From NCBI GenBank assembly GCA_009695065.1, contig SIBR01000003.1, positions 124,001 to 188,000 on the forward strand: a stretch of DNA of 64,000 nt, written 5' to 3'. The notes below the pieces were generated by a model that saw only the letters and a program-made list of their open reading frames with translations, was not told where the DNA came from and did not search any database. Of this stretch, positions 29,755 to 43,673 are shown piece by piece. Every line of letters begins with the position of its first letter. The stretch's first letter is position 1. The position numbers and the translations under genes are program-made. The stretch is from Opitutus sp. GTDB taxonomy: Bacteria > Verrucomicrobiota > Verrucomicrobiae > Opitutales > Opitutaceae.

Positions 29755-32121
29755 TCAATCGAGCGCCTTCAACGCACTGACCAGTTCGATATCGGCAAGC
29801 TTGCGCGCGGCAAACAATGCCGAAAGCGCCGACGCGACCGCGACGACGAGCACGGCAAAGGCATAGTTGGACACCGTGAGAACGAGGGGCAGGCGCACGG
29901 TTTCCGTGTTCACCGCCTGCAAAATGCCCCGCGCAAACCCGGAGCCCAGCACCAGACCAAGCGGCAGGGCCGCCAGCGTCAGCAATACGAGTTCGCCCAC
30001 GAGCACGGCGCCCACTTCGCCGCGGCTGAATCCAAGTACGCGGAGCGTGGCGAGTTCGCGGGCGCGCTCCGAAAGCGAGATGCGGGCGCTGTTATAAATG
30101 ATGCCAAAGGCCACGATCGTCGCGAACATCATGTACATTTTTTGGAGCAGACCGATGCTTTCACCCGTGGTCTTGCGGAAGCCTTCGCGGATTGAATTCT
30201 TGATCACGCAGCCCGCGAGTCGCGGGGTGTTCTTGACTGCCTTGAGGAACTCGCTCCAACGGCCCGCCTCCACCACGACGTGGGCGCCGCTGATCGTGTC
30301 GCCCTCGAGCAGCAGGCGGTTGAGCGCGTGCAGTTCCATGTAGGCGGCGGTGCCCGCAAAATCCTCGGCGAGGCCGACCACGGGCACGGTCAGCTCGCGT
30401 TCCCGTCCTTCGAGCACGCGTGCGATGACGTGGTCGCCGGGTCGCACCTGTAGTACATCGGCGAGTTTGGCGGACATCACGATGCCGCGCGGCGGAAGCG
30501 ACAGTTGCCGGGGCTGCGCGTCGATGACGCGGCTGAGTGTGCCGCGTTCCGGCAAGCCCTGGATCATCAGCCGGCGGGTGATCGGGCCGGCGCGTAGTTC
30601 CACCGGCACAAAACGAAACGGCTCCGCGTGCACGACTCCGGGCAGATGCTTGAAATCAGCGAGCGAACGCGCGGCCTCCGGTTCGACCAGGGAGAGCGTG
30701 ACGGTCTGCCGTTGCACGACGTCCCATTGAAAATCGATCACGTAGTCGATCCCGTCGCGAAACGAATTGGGCACGATCAAGATTCCCGTGGCGAGGGAAA
30801 GGGCAAGGCAGGTGAGTCCGCTGCGTACCGGCCGCCGCTGGATGTTGCGGAGCGCCATGCGAAACGAGGCGCTGAACCAGCGGGCGATCCCGAGGCGCTC
30901 GACAAAGACCGGCCGGTAGCTCGCCGGCGCCTCGGGGCGCATCGCCTCGGCCGGCGGCAGGCGGACGGCGCGCCGCACGGCCCCGGCAACCCCGGCGAAG
31001 GCCGCGAGTGCGCTCACGATGGCGGCTGAGACCAGCCCGCGCGTATCCAGTAGAAAATCCAGCTGGGGAAACCGGAAAAAAAGATGGTACATCTCCACGA
31101 GTTTCCGCCCGAGCACCGTGCCGCCGACCGCGCCGACGAGGACGCCGACGCCAACGATGGCGAGGGAAAATTTGAAATAGTGCGCGCCAACCTCCGCATT
31201 GCTGAAACCGCACGCTTTCAGCATCGCGATCTGCTCGCGCTGCAGCGCCACCTGCCGGCTCATCACCGAGTTCGTCATGAACGCCGCGACGCTCAGGAAC
31301 ACGAGCGGAAACGCGATCGAGAGTCCTTCCAACACACGGATTTCGTCGTCGACCCGGCGGTTCGAGGGATGGTCGATCCGTCCGTACGCGCCGCGGCAGC
31401 CGTAGGGTGCGAGCACGCGATTCACCGCCGCGATCACTTCCCGTTCCGATGCCCCCGGGGTGAGGGTGAGGGCGACCGAATTGAAGGCGCCGTAGAGCTG
31501 GAAAGCCGCCGCGAGTTCTTTGTAAGGCATCCAGAACACGCCGTAGGTCTTGTTGTCCGGCAGCGCGGCTCCAGGCGGGGCCTCGAAGACAAACTCGGGG
31601 GACAGCACGATGCCGGACAGGTGAAAGGTTTGTTTGCGGCCGTTGAGCACGGCGGCGACCACGCCGCCCGGCTTGAGCCCGTGCGTGTCGGCGAACGCCT
31701 CGCTCACGGCGATTTCGCGCCGCGCCGCGCCGCCCAGCGGCAGCCGGCCGCTGCGAACGTAGAGCCGGTTCAGGACGGCGGCACCGCGCTCCGGAATCGA
31801 GTTGATCAGCCCGACGGCTGGTTCCGCGAGCCCGGGCACGTCCAGGGTGACCTGCGCGGCGATGCCCGTTTCCACGGCGGCTACGCCGGGAATCGCGGCG
31901 AGCTGATACCGCACCGCTTCGGGGGCGCGTTTGAGGCGCGCAAAAACCTCGGCGAAGCGATGGTGCTCGTAGTACGTGTCTCGCGTTGTCGCGAGTGAGA
32001 GGATCAACGAGCGCGTCATCACCATCATCGCGAGGCCGCAGGCCATTACGAGCGCGACCGCGAGGGCTTGCGATTTGAGCGCCCGCAGATCGCGCAGAAG
32101 TTTGCGGTCCAGCAGGCTCAT
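29755..32121 (-). CDS. ABC transporter permease, FtsX/MacB-like with two FtsX domains
   Basis: 788 residues. N-terminal membrane helix (LAVALVMACGLAMMVMTRSLIL), a large periplasmic domain, three helices of the first FtsX domain (IAFPLVFLSVAAFMTNSVM, AIVGVGVLVGAVGG), a central linker, a second periplasmic domain and a second FtsX domain (MMFATIVAFGIIYNSARISLSERARELATLRVLGFSRGEVG). Duplicated FtsX layout resembles LolC/E-type or DUF214 exporters rather than MacB, since the ATPase is encoded separately. Substrate unknown (lipid, lipoprotein or small molecule). Confidence 0.88.
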   Translation of the reverse strand: MSLLDRKLLRDLRALKSQALAVALVMACGLAMMVMTRSLILSLATTRDTYYEHHRFAEVFARLKRAPEAVRYQLAAIPGVAAVETGIAAQVTLDVPGLAEPAVGLINSIPERGAAVLNRLYVRSGRLPLGGAARREIAVSEAFADTHGLKPGGVVAAVLNGRKQTFHLSGIVLSPEFVFEAPPGAALPDNKTYGVFWMPYKELAAAFQLYGAFNSVALTLTPGASEREVIAAVNRVLAPYGCRGAYGRIDHPSNRRVDDEIRVLEGLSIAFPLVFLSVAAFMTNSVMSRQVALQREQIAMLKACGFSNAEVGAHYFKFSLAIVGVGVLVGAVGGTVLGRKLVEMYHLFFRFPQLDFLLDTRGLVSAAIVSALAAFAGVAGAVRRAVRLPPAEAMRPEAPASYRPVFVERLGIARWFSASFRMALRNIQRRPVRSGLTCLALSLATGILIVPNSFRDGIDYVIDFQWDVVQRQTVTLSLVEPEAARSLADFKHLPGVVHAEPFRFVPVELRAGPITRRLMIQGLPERGTLSRVIDAQPRQLSLPPRGIVMSAKLADVLQVRPGDHVIARVLEGRERELTVPVVGLAEDFAGTAAYMELHALNRLLLEGDTISGAHVVVEAGRWSEFLKAVKNTPRLAGCVIKNSIREGFRKTTGESIGLLQKMYMMFATIVAFGIIYNSARISLSERARELATLRVLGFSRGEVGAVLVGELVLLTLAALPLGLVLGSGFARGILQAVNTETVRLPLVLTVSNYAFAVLVVAVASALSALFAARKLADIELVSALKALD

Positions 32122-32244
32122 CGGCGCATTTTTTCACGCGGGATGCGCTGCGCGGTCATCCGCATCGACATGGGCCGGACGCCATGCGCGGGACGGCATC
32201 GAACGCGGTTAATTCGACCGGCGCGGGTGCGATTCATGGGGACT

Positions 32245-33000
32245 TCACCACGCGAGCGCCCGCACCGAACCGCGCTGTTGGTTCGTGCGCAGGTTGACGA
32301 TCCGGCCGTCCGAAAGCGTGAACACCCGGTCGGCCATGTCCGCGAGGATGGCATTGTGCGTGATGATCACCGCGAGGGTGCCGATGTCGCGATTGATGCG
32401 CTCGATGGCTTCGAGCACCGTGATCCCCGTGCGCGAATCGAGGGCCCCGGTGGGCTCGTCGCACAGCAACACGTCCGGCCGCTTGGCGATGGCCCGGGCG
32501 ATGGCGACACGCTGTTGCTCGCCGCCGGAGAGTTGGGCGGGAAAATGATCCATGCGATCGGCGAGCCCGACGAGGTCGAGCGCCTCCTCCGGCGCCATGG
32601 GCGCCCAGCAAATCTCGGTGATCAGTGCGACATTTTCGCGCGCGGTGAGGCTGGGAATCAGATTGTAGGCCTGAAACACGAAGCCCACGGCATCCCGGCG
32701 AAAGACCGTCAGCTCCGGTTCGTCGAACGCCGCGAGGTTGGCGCCGCGGTAGAGCAGGGTGCCCTCCGTGGGCGAATCCAGGCCGCCGAGCTGGTTGAGC
32801 AGGGTGGATTTTCCGCTGCCCGACGCCCCGAGGAGCACGATCAATTCCCCGGCGTACAGGTCGAGATCGACCCCGGCGAGCGCGGTGACGGCGGCCGAGC
32901 CCTCGCCGTAAACGCGCGCCAGTCCGCGGACGTGAAACACCGGTTCGCGCACCGTAACCGCCGCGGTTGGCAACGGGCGGATTTCAGCGGGTGCGGACAT
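32245..33000 (-). CDS. ABC transporter ATP-binding protein (LolD/MacB-type)
   Basis: 251 residues from ATG 33000. Walker [10 protein letters not shown] (about 58-66), Q-loop [18 protein letters not shown], signature [14 protein letters not shown], Walker [13 protein letters not shown] and switch ITHN. This is the MacB/LolD/FtsE class that partners FtsX-type permeases, matching the next gene downstream after 123 bases. Confidence 0.93.
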   Translation of the reverse strand: MSAPAEIRPLPTAAVTVREPVFHVRGLARVYGEGSAAVTALAGVDLDLYAGELIVLLGASGSGKSTLLNQLGGLDSPTEGTLLYRGANLAAFDEPELTVFRRDAVGFVFQAYNLIPSLTARENVALITEICWAPMAPEEALDLVGLADRMDHFPAQLSGGEQQRVAIARAIAKRPDVLLCDEPTGALDSRTGITVLEAIERINRDIGTLAVIITHNAILADMADRVFTLSDGRIVNLRTNQQRGSVRALAW

Positions 33001-33362
33001 GGCGGAGAACGGAAAGCAAACTGAACCCCGCAGGGCCGAAATCGACAAACCATTTCGGGTCGAACGCCTTCACCAGATCGAACGATCTTCAGAGCGCCTC
33101 GCGGTGGCGCCGGCGGTAAAGCGGTTTGAACTCAAATTCCGCAGTTGGTTAACCGCTAATCTTCGCTAATCGGTGCTAAAAAAGCTGATGCAATAAATTC
33201 ATCGAAGCTTTCAGCTTCACCGATCAGGTGAAGCGGCTGGTTGCGGAAGTTCGAACGCATTTAATTGATTAGCCTTTATTAGCGTGGATTAGCGGTTGGT
33301 TCTTCCGCGTCTTTCCGGTTAAACTGAAGCGCCTCAAGTTTGGTATCGCCATTCGCAGCCGA
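33001..33362. other. 362-base AT-richer intergenic region between the ABC operon and the Sel1 gene
   Basis: No protein-like reading frame is seen. The region holds the GCTAAT inverted repeat (33151-33297) with a smaller hairpin in its loop. It is clearly richer in A and T than the flanking genes. It must also carry the promoter of the leftward ABC ATPase gene, but none is convincing. Confidence 0.6.
33151..33297. repeat. Inverted repeat of GCTAAT words with an internal hairpin
   Basis: Left arm 33151-33180 has AACCGCTAATC, then GCTAAT and GCTAAA at roughly 9-10 base spacing. Right arm 33268-33297 has the complement in reverse order (ATTAGC, ATTAGC, GATTAGCGGTT). The outer 11 bases pair perfectly. 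In the loop, GCTTCACC (33214-33221) pairs with GGTGAAGC (33227-33234). Confidence 0.75.
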
Positions 33363-34055
33363 TCAGCGCTTCGGGGCTGCCGGGGGCTGCACGGACAGCA
33401 ATGGCTCCGGGGGCGGAAGAAAGTCGGCGACCTTGCCGCGGGCAAACTCCTGCTCGATCTCCGTCGCCCGTCGTTCGCCGGCGACGGTCCACTCCGGGCG
33501 TTTCATCGTTTGGATATGCTGGCGCAGGGCGGTTTCGGCCTGGGCGTCGGCACCGCGCTTGGTCGCGAGGACCAGCCAGCAGAGCGCCTCGGCGTAATCG
33601 CGCTTCACGCCGCGGGCGCTGGCATAGGCGGCGCCAAGGTTGTGAAAGGCCTCGGACACGCCGCCGGCGGCTGCGGCGCGGAAATAGGCGAGGGCCCGTG
33701 TGCGGTCCTGCTTCACGCCGTCGCCGTCGTCCAGCAGCATCCCGATGCGAAAGGCGGCCGAGCCCTCACCCGCGCGCGCGGCCTGTTCCAGCAGAATGAG
33801 AGCCTTGGGCCGATCCTGCGTCACCTTGTGTTCGGGATCGCCGCGCAGCAGCAGCTCGCCGAGTTGGGCCTTCGCCTTCGGGTTACCCTTTTCGGCGGCG
33901 GCCGTGAGTTCCTTGACGTCGGCCCAGCTGTTGCCGCCGCCGGTGCGTGACATCAGAACAGGGGGAGCATCCTTCGGCTCCTTGTCCTTTTTGTCTGGTT
34001 TGCGGTCGGCGGCAACGGCGGCTGAGGCCAGTATCAGGCAAACGACCGGGGTCAT
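33363..34055 (-). CDS. Exported Sel1-repeat protein
   Basis: 230 residues from ATG 34055, which gives a compact signal peptide (TPVVCLILASAAVAA). Upstream in-frame ATGs exist but add an Arg-rich stretch. A Lys/Asp-rich linker (DRKPDKKDKEPKD) is followed by three to four Sel1/TPR-like repeats: GNPKAKAQLGELLLRG, GEGSAAFRIGMLLDDGDGVKQD, GVSEAFHNLGAAYASARGVKRDY. Sel1 repeats mediate protein contacts. The C-terminus is proline-rich. It follows recA on the same strand after about 195 bases. Confidence 0.8.
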   Translation of the reverse strand: MTPVVCLILASAAVAADRKPDKKDKEPKDAPPVLMSRTGGGNSWADVKELTAAAEKGNPKAKAQLGELLLRGDPEHKVTQDRPKALILLEQAARAGEGSAAFRIGMLLDDGDGVKQDRTRALAYFRAAAAGGVSEAFHNLGAAYASARGVKRDYAEALCWLVLATKRGADAQAETALRQHIQTMKRPEWTVAGERRATEIEQEFARGKVADFLPPPEPLLSVQPPAAPKR

Positions 34056-34250
34056 CCATCGAACGGCGGACCGGCCGATCCAAGTCGGCCGGTTCTTTGC
34101 GGCGAGTCGATGCAGGCCCGAGGGCATGCGGCAAGAAAACCGACGGCGATCGATCGTGCAACCCCGCCGCCAAAATGTACGACGAAAATTCATGGAACCG
34201 GACGAGCACCGCGCCCGGCGGCTTCCGCCGCGGCCCATGACCGGTGGAAA

Positions 34251-35348
34251 TTACGCTTCCGCTTCGCCCGTGATCACGGCCCCGCCGGTCACGTGCACCT
34301 TCTCCAGGATCGCGGTTTTGATTTTCTCGGCGAGCTCCGGCTTTTCCTTGAGCGCGGCCTTGGCCGCGTCGCGGCCCTGGCCAACGAGGTTGCCTTCGTA
34401 GGCGATCCAGGCGCCTTTCTTTTCGAGGATCTTGTGTTCGAGGCCGAGATCGAGGAGCGACCCGATCTTCGAGATGCCCTCGTCATACATGATGTCGAAC
34501 TCCACCTCGGTGAAGGGCGGGGCGACCTTGTTCTTCACGACTTTGATCTTCGTGCGATTGCCGATGACTTTGCCCTCGGGCGTCTTGATCTGATCCTTGC
34601 GGCGGATGTCGATGCGGATCGACGAGAAGAATTTCAGCGCCCGGCCGCCGGAGGTGGTTTCCGGGTTGCCGAACATCACGCCAATTTTTTCGCGGATCTG
34701 ATTGGTGAAAATGCACACGCAATTCGTCTTGCTGACGACGGCGGTGAGGCGGCGCATGGCTTGGGACATCAGGCGCGCCTGTGCGCCCATCGTCATGTCG
34801 CCCATCTGCCCGTCGAGTTCGGCGCGGGTGGTGAGGGCGGCGACGGAATCGAGCACGATCACGTCGATGCTGTTCGAGCGGATGAGGGTCTCCATGATGT
34901 TGAGCGCGTCCTCGCCGCTGTCCGGCTGGGAAACGAGCAGGTCATCGAGGTTGACCCCGACGATGCGGGCATACTTCGGGTCGAGGGCGTGCTCCACGTC
35001 GATGAAGGCCGCGAGGCCGCCTTTTTTCTGGGCCTCGGCGATGACACTGAGGCAGAAGGTGGTTTTGCCCGAGGATTCTGGGCCGTAGACTTCGATGATG
35101 CGGCCCTTGGGCAGGCCGCCAACGCCGAGCGCGAGATCGATGGCGAGCGAGCCGGTCGAGATCGTCTCGACCTTCATCCTGGCATTGCTGCCGAGGCGCA
35201 TGATCGAGCCCTCGCCGAACTGCTTGGTGATGGAGGAGAGCGCCAGTTCGATGTTTTTGTCGCGGGCGTGGGCGATGGCGGCGGGCGGTTCGGACCGGCC
35301 CTTGGGGGCGGGGGCGGCGGATTTGGTTTCGGCGGCGGCTTTGGACAT
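34251..35348 (-). CDS. recA: Recombinase RecA
   Basis: 365 residues from ATG 35348. Walker [29 protein letters not shown], loop L2 region [21 protein letters not shown] and the acidic C-terminus are complete. Filament-forming recombinase and LexA co-protease. A perfect Verrucomicrobia-type LexA operator lies 114 bases upstream between a TTGACG -35 and the start, so SOS control is expected. The N-terminus has an extra low-complexity stretch of about 28 residues ([20 protein letters not shown]) before the usual core. Confidence 0.98.
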   Translation of the reverse strand: MSKAAAETKSAAPAPKGRSEPPAAIAHARDKNIELALSSITKQFGEGSIMRLGSNARMKVETISTGSLAIDLALGVGGLPKGRIIEVYGPESSGKTTFCLSVIAEAQKKGGLAAFIDVEHALDPKYARIVGVNLDDLLVSQPDSGEDALNIMETLIRSNSIDVIVLDSVAALTTRAELDGQMGDMTMGAQARLMSQAMRRLTAVVSKTNCVCIFTNQIREKIGVMFGNPETTSGGRALKFFSSIRIDIRRKDQIKTPEGKVIGNRTKIKVVKNKVAPPFTEVEFDIMYDEGISKIGSLLDLGLEHKILEKKGAWIAYEGNLVGQGRDAAKAALKEKPELAEKIKTAILEKVHVTGGAVITGEAEA

Positions 35349-35456
35349 GGCGGAGACGGTTATAAGGATGTGGGTGGGTGTTTTAATAAAGAGGCCCGGC
35401 AGCCAGCGTGGGCCGGCGGAAAGGCGAGGCAAGGGCGACCTTGCGGAAATCGGACA

Positions 35457-35481
35457 TGACGTGTTCAGGTGAACACGTCAA
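35457..35481 (-). promoter_or_regulatory. LexA (SOS) operator overlapping the recA promoter
   Basis: TGTTCAGGTGAACA at 35462-35475 matches TGTTC-N4-GAACA, the LexA motif reported for Verrucomicrobia. The palindrome extends to 11 perfect bases per arm (TGACGTGTTCA, GG, TGAACACGTCA). On the recA strand, TTGACG (35481-35476) would serve as -35, and the operator fills the spacer to a possible -10 near CATGTC. Confidence 0.87.
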
Positions 35482-35530
35482 GCCTCTTGCGCGGCCGAAT
35501 CAAGCGGGCCCCGGATCGGCCACGAGTAAA

Positions 35531-35758
35531 AACACGGGCCGCGGCATCCCCGCGGACGAACGGGCGGCAGTCGTGGAATTCGGCCGGCGTGCGAGCAACG
35601 TCGGCAACGTGCGCACGATGGGCGGCGGCTTCGGCCTCACCAAGGCGTTTCTTGCCACAAAACAGTTCGGCGGCCGCTTCTGGATTGCCACGGAGGTGGG
35701 TGTCGGCACGCGCGTCCGGATCCACGTCCCGCGTCCCGTGGCGGCTCAGACGCGGTAA
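35531..35758 (+). pseudogene. Remnant of a histidine-kinase ATP-binding domain
   Basis: About 75 codons in one frame read as the C-terminal half of an HATPase domain: NTGRGIPADERAAVVEF (G1-box-like, with Asn where Asp is usual), GRRASNVGNVRTMGGGFGLTKAFLATKQFGG (G2-box-like) and RFWIATEVGVGTRVRIHVPRP. Nothing upstream encodes the rest of a kinase. The stop codon lies inside the 3' end of the convergent epimerase gene (13-base overlap). A start-less fragment between recA and the epimerase is best explained as a relic of a deleted sensor gene. Confidence 0.68.
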
Positions 35759-36768
35759 TAGCCGCGGAACCAGTCGACAAAGCGCCGGAGGCCTTCCTCC
35801 AGCGGCATCTTCGGCGTGAAACTGATCGCCGCCTGGACCCGCGTCAGGTCGGCGCAGGTTTCGAACATGTCGCCCGGCTGCGGCGGCAGGAGTTCGATCG
35901 GCGCCTTGCGGCCGAGGAGTTCCTCGAGCATGCGGACAAACAGCACGGTTTCGACCGGGCGGTGATGGCCGAGGTTGAAGATACTCGGCGGCCGGTTCGA
36001 CGTGCTCACGGCCAGCGGGGTGGGGGAGTCGGCCGGACTCGACGTGCTTTCGGCAGGTGGCGGGTAAAGCAGCACCTTTACGACGCCATCGACGATGTCG
36101 TCGATGTAAGTGAAGTCGCGGAGGTTCTTGCCGTGGTTGAAGAGCTTGAGTGGTCGGCCCTCGAGAATGGCGCGGGCGAAGAGCGTGGGGGCCATGTCCG
36201 GCCGACCCCAGGGTCCGTAGACGGTGAAAAAGCGCAGGCCGGTGACGTTGAGCCCGTGGTTCAGCGCGTAGCTGTGCGCCATGAGCTCGTTGGCTTTCTT
36301 GGTCGCGCCATAGTACGAAACGGGCTGGTCAGTGTTGTCGTCCTCGTGGAACGGAGGCTTTGCGCCAGCGCCGTAAACGCTGCTGCTGGAGGCAAACACG
36401 AGGTGCTTTGGCGGGGTGCGCCGGCAGGCCTCGAGCACGCTGGCAAAGCCTTCCAGGTTGGACCGGGTGTAGGCTGCGGGATGCTCCATGCTGTAGCGGA
36501 CGCCGGGTTGCGCGCCCAGATGGACAAAATAGTCGGGTTTGAAATGCGCAACGAGGCCGGCGAATTTCTCCGCGTCGGCGAAATCGGCCTGCAAAAAGCG
36601 AAAATTCTCCCGCGACGTGAGTTCCGCGAGCCGGGCTCGCTTCAGGGCCACGTCGTAGTAGTCGTTCAGGTTGTCCACGCCCAGCACCTCGCAGCGCTTC
36701 GTTTCCGCCAGGCGCCGGGCGACGTGGTAACCGATGAAACCGGCGGCGCCGGTTACGAGGACTTTCAT
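35746..36768 (-). CDS. UDP-glucuronate 4-epimerase-like NAD-dependent epimerase
   Basis: 340 residues. Rossmann motif GAAGFIGYHVARRL, SSSVYGAGAKPPFHEDDNTDQPVSYYGATKKANELMAHSYA with the YxxxK catalytic pair, and LRFFTVYGPWGRPDMAPTLF, a combination characteristic of CapI/LpsL UDP-glucuronate 4-epimerases. A Ser/Pro/Thr-rich insertion (PPPAESTSSPADSPTPLAVSTSNRP, about 237-261) replaces a short loop and is unusual. Product would be UDP-galacturonate for surface polysaccharide. Divergent from the glutaredoxin gene. Confidence 0.88.
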   Translation of the reverse strand: MKVLVTGAAGFIGYHVARRLAETKRCEVLGVDNLNDYYDVALKRARLAELTSRENFRFLQADFADAEKFAGLVAHFKPDYFVHLGAQPGVRYSMEHPAAYTRSNLEGFASVLEACRRTPPKHLVFASSSSVYGAGAKPPFHEDDNTDQPVSYYGATKKANELMAHSYALNHGLNVTGLRFFTVYGPWGRPDMAPTLFARAILEGRPLKLFNHGKNLRDFTYIDDIVDGVVKVLLYPPPAESTSSPADSPTPLAVSTSNRPPSIFNLGHHRPVETVLFVRMLEELLGRKAPIELLPPQPGDMFETCADLTRVQAAISFTPKMPLEEGLRRFVDWFRGYYRV

Positions 36769-36982
36769 CTTGCGCGTGATAGGGTAACGCGCGCGGGGCG
36801 GCTAGCGGAAACTGCGCCGGCCGACCGGAAAGGCCGGAATCGCGGCAGGTGTGGCGCGCACCGCGGTTCCGCCTGCGGAAGACGATCCCGAAAATTGTGA
36901 GAACGGGGCGAAGACTGTGCTTGATTGCCGAAATCGCTGCCCTTTACCTTGCGGTACTTTTGCCTCCGCATACGCTCACCGA

Positions 36983-37318
36983 ATGAAGATCAAAGCCTAT
37001 CTCAAGCCGCAATGCGGCTGGTCCAACGGTGTCCGCGCCGTTTTGCGGAAGCATAACCTGCCGTTCGAGGACATCGACATCATCAACAACCGCGCAAATT
37101 ACGCGGAAATGGTGCAAAAGTCCGGCCAGCCCCTCTCGCCGTGCGTCGAAATCGACGGCGTGATGCTGGCGGACATCTCGGGCGAAGAGGTGGAAAACTA
37201 TCTGCTCAGCAACGATCTCGTGAAACCGAACGAGGTCGCGCCGGATGTGCCGACCAATGCGGGTTGCTCCGACGACGAGCACGCCAAGATGGCCACCAAA
37301 ACGATCCGCTTCTTCTAA
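36983..37318 (+). CDS. Glutaredoxin family protein with CGWS active site
   Basis: 111 residues. Thioredoxin fold: KIKAYLKPQCGWSNGVRAVLRKHNLPFEDIDI, with active-site Cys11 followed by Gly-Trp-Ser, i.e. a monothiol-type site; cis-Pro in SGQPLSPCVEIDGV. The C-terminal extension ending in GCSDDEHAKMATKTIRFF adds a further Cys. ATG 36983 gives the family N-terminus. It lies directly upstream of gltB but is separated by a strong terminator, so it is its own transcription unit. Confidence 0.85.
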   Translation: MKIKAYLKPQCGWSNGVRAVLRKHNLPFEDIDIINNRANYAEMVQKSGQPLSPCVEIDGVMLADISGEEVENYLLSNDLVKPNEVAPDVPTNAGCSDDEHAKMATKTIRFF

Positions 37319-37352
37319 ACCACGCTGAGCGCTCTCCGCAAATAACACTCCC

Positions 37353-37390
37353 GGGCCGCTCTCGCACAGAACGAGACCGGCCCTTTTTTT
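37353..37390 (+). terminator. Rho-independent terminator after the glutaredoxin gene
   Basis: GGGCCG (37353-37358) pairs with CGGCCC (37378-37383); inside it TCTCG pairs with CGAGA after one C-C mismatch, with loop CACAGAA, and seven T follow (37384-37390). The best terminator in the window, 35 bases past the stop. Confidence 0.88.
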
Positions 37391-37484
37391 CGACGCCCTT
37401 CGCCACCTTGCCGCCTCCGTTCGGTCTGAAATCCGCTTCTCCTTCGTTTCCTTCACTTTTGCACAACCACGCGCTTCGAACCCA

Positions 37485-42128
<4,644 letters not shown>

Positions 42129-42151
42129 GCGGCGCGTCGCCCCGCGATCTC

Positions 42152-42171
42152 AAATCTCAAATTTCAGATTT
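42152..42171. repeat. Small AT-rich palindrome between gltB and gltD
   Basis: AAATCT (42152-42157) and AGATTT (42166-42171) flank AAATT, inside a run of related CTCAAAT/TTTAAAT words (42149-42176). It occupies most of the 60-base gap. Confidence 0.4.
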
Positions 42172-42188
42172 TAAATCACCCCTTTTCC

Positions 42189-43673
42189 ATGGGTAAACCA
42201 ACCGGCTTCATCGAATACCTGCGCGAACTGCCCGTCGACCGTCCGCCGTCCGAGCGGGTGCGCGATTGGAAGGAGTTTCACCATCACATGGAGGAGAAGA
42301 AACTCCGCCAGCAGGGGGCGCGCTGCATGGATTGCGGCGTTCCGTTCTGTCACACGGGCAAGTTGATCAGCGGCATGGCGAGCGGCTGCCCGATCAACAA
42401 CCTGATCCCGGAGTGGAACGACCTCGTCTATCGCGGCCTGTGGAAGGAAGCGCTCGACCGGCTGCACAAGACGAACAATTTCCCCGAGTTCACCGGCCGC
42501 GTCTGTCCGGCGCCGTGCGAGGGCTCGTGCGTGCTCGGCATCAATGCGCCGCCCGTCACGATCAAGAACATCGAGGCCTCGATCATCGACAAGGGTTGGG
42601 AGGAAGGCTGGGTCGTCCCGGAGGCGCCCGCGGTGCGCACCGGCAAGAAGGTGGCTGTCATCGGCTCCGGTCCGGCCGGCCTTTCCGCCGCGGCCCAGCT
42701 CAATCGCGCCAGCCACGCCGTCACGGTTTTCGAACGCGCCGATCGCCCCGGCGGGCTGCTGATGTACGGCATCCCGAACATGAAGCTCGACAAGCAAGAG
42801 GTCGTGCTGCGCCGCATCAAGTTGCTGGAGCAGGAGGGGATCAAATTCATTTGCAACGCCAACGTGGGCGAGAACGTCGAGCCGCAGATTTTCCTGAAAG
42901 AATACGACGCCACAGTCATCTGCACCGGCGCCACGCAGCCGCGCGATCTCCCGATCGAGGGCCGCCATCTCAAGGGGGTGCATTTCGCGATGGAGTTTCT
43001 GACGGAGAACACCAAGGCCGTGCTCAACGGTGGCGCCGGGCTCGCGGCGATCAGCGCCCGGGGCAAGGACGTGGTGGTCATCGGCGGCGGTGACACCGGG
43101 ACCGACTGCGTGGGCACCTCGATGCGCCACGGCTGCAAGAGCCTGGTGCAGATTGAAATTCTCCCGAAGCCGCCGCTCGACCGCGCCGGGGACAATCCCT
43201 GGCCGGAATGGCCGAAGACCTACAAGCTGGATTACGGCCAGGAGGAGGCCGCCGCGAAATTCGGCGCCGACCCGCGCGTCTACCTCACGACGGTGAAGAA
43301 GTTCATCGGCGACGCCCAGGGCAACCTCAAGGAACTCGTGACGGTCGAGATCAAGTGGGAGAAAAACGACAAGGGTCAGTTCATCCCAAAGGAGCAACCC
43401 GGCACGGAGCAGACGCGGTCCGCGCAGCTCGTTTTGCTGGCCATGGGCTTCCTCGGGCCCGAGCAGGCCTTGCTCAAGGAAATCAACGTCGAGACCGACG
43501 CGCGCTCAAACGTCAAAGCCGAGCATGAGAAATACACGACGAGCATCCCGGGCGTCTTCGCCGCCGGTGATTGCCGCCGCGGGCAGAGCCTTGTGGTGTG
43601 GGCGATCAACGAGGGTAGAGGCGCGGCAAGAGAGTGTGATCGATACCTCATGGGTTCGACCGATCTTCCCTGA
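42189..43673 (+). CDS. gltD: Glutamate synthase small (beta) subunit GltD
   Basis: 494 residues. N-terminal Fe-S domain with [12 protein letters not shown] and [13 protein letters not shown], then [13 protein letters not shown] motif [18 protein letters not shown] and NADPH motif [12 protein letters not shown]. Supplies electrons from NADPH to GltB. It ends in [10 protein letters not shown], the normal GltD C-terminus, at 43673. A second, diverged copy of the same end (NRLLMGYTDLP) is found 91 bases downstream in another frame, beyond a palindromic element. Confidence 0.96.
   Translation: MGKPTGFIEYLRELPVDRPPSERVRDWKEFHHHMEEKKLRQQGARCMDCGVPFCHTGKLISGMASGCPINNLIPEWNDLVYRGLWKEALDRLHKTNNFPEFTGRVCPAPCEGSCVLGINAPPVTIKNIEASIIDKGWEEGWVVPEAPAVRTGKKVAVIGSGPAGLSAAAQLNRASHAVTVFERADRPGGLLMYGIPNMKLDKQEVVLRRIKLLEQEGIKFICNANVGENVEPQIFLKEYDATVICTGATQPRDLPIEGRHLKGVHFAMEFLTENTKAVLNGGAGLAAISARGKDVVVIGGGDTGTDCVGTSMRHGCKSLVQIEILPKPPLDRAGDNPWPEWPKTYKLDYGQEEAAAKFGADPRVYLTTVKKFIGDAQGNLKELVTVEIKWEKNDKGQFIPKEQPGTEQTRSAQLVLLAMGFLGPEQALLKEINVETDARSNVKAEHEKYTTSIPGVFAAGDCRRGQSLVVWAINEGRGAARECDRYLMGSTDLP

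Noticed and set aside
33151..33297. CRISPR array
   Set aside because: The repeated units are only six bases long, are in inverted orientation and have no regular spacers or cas genes.
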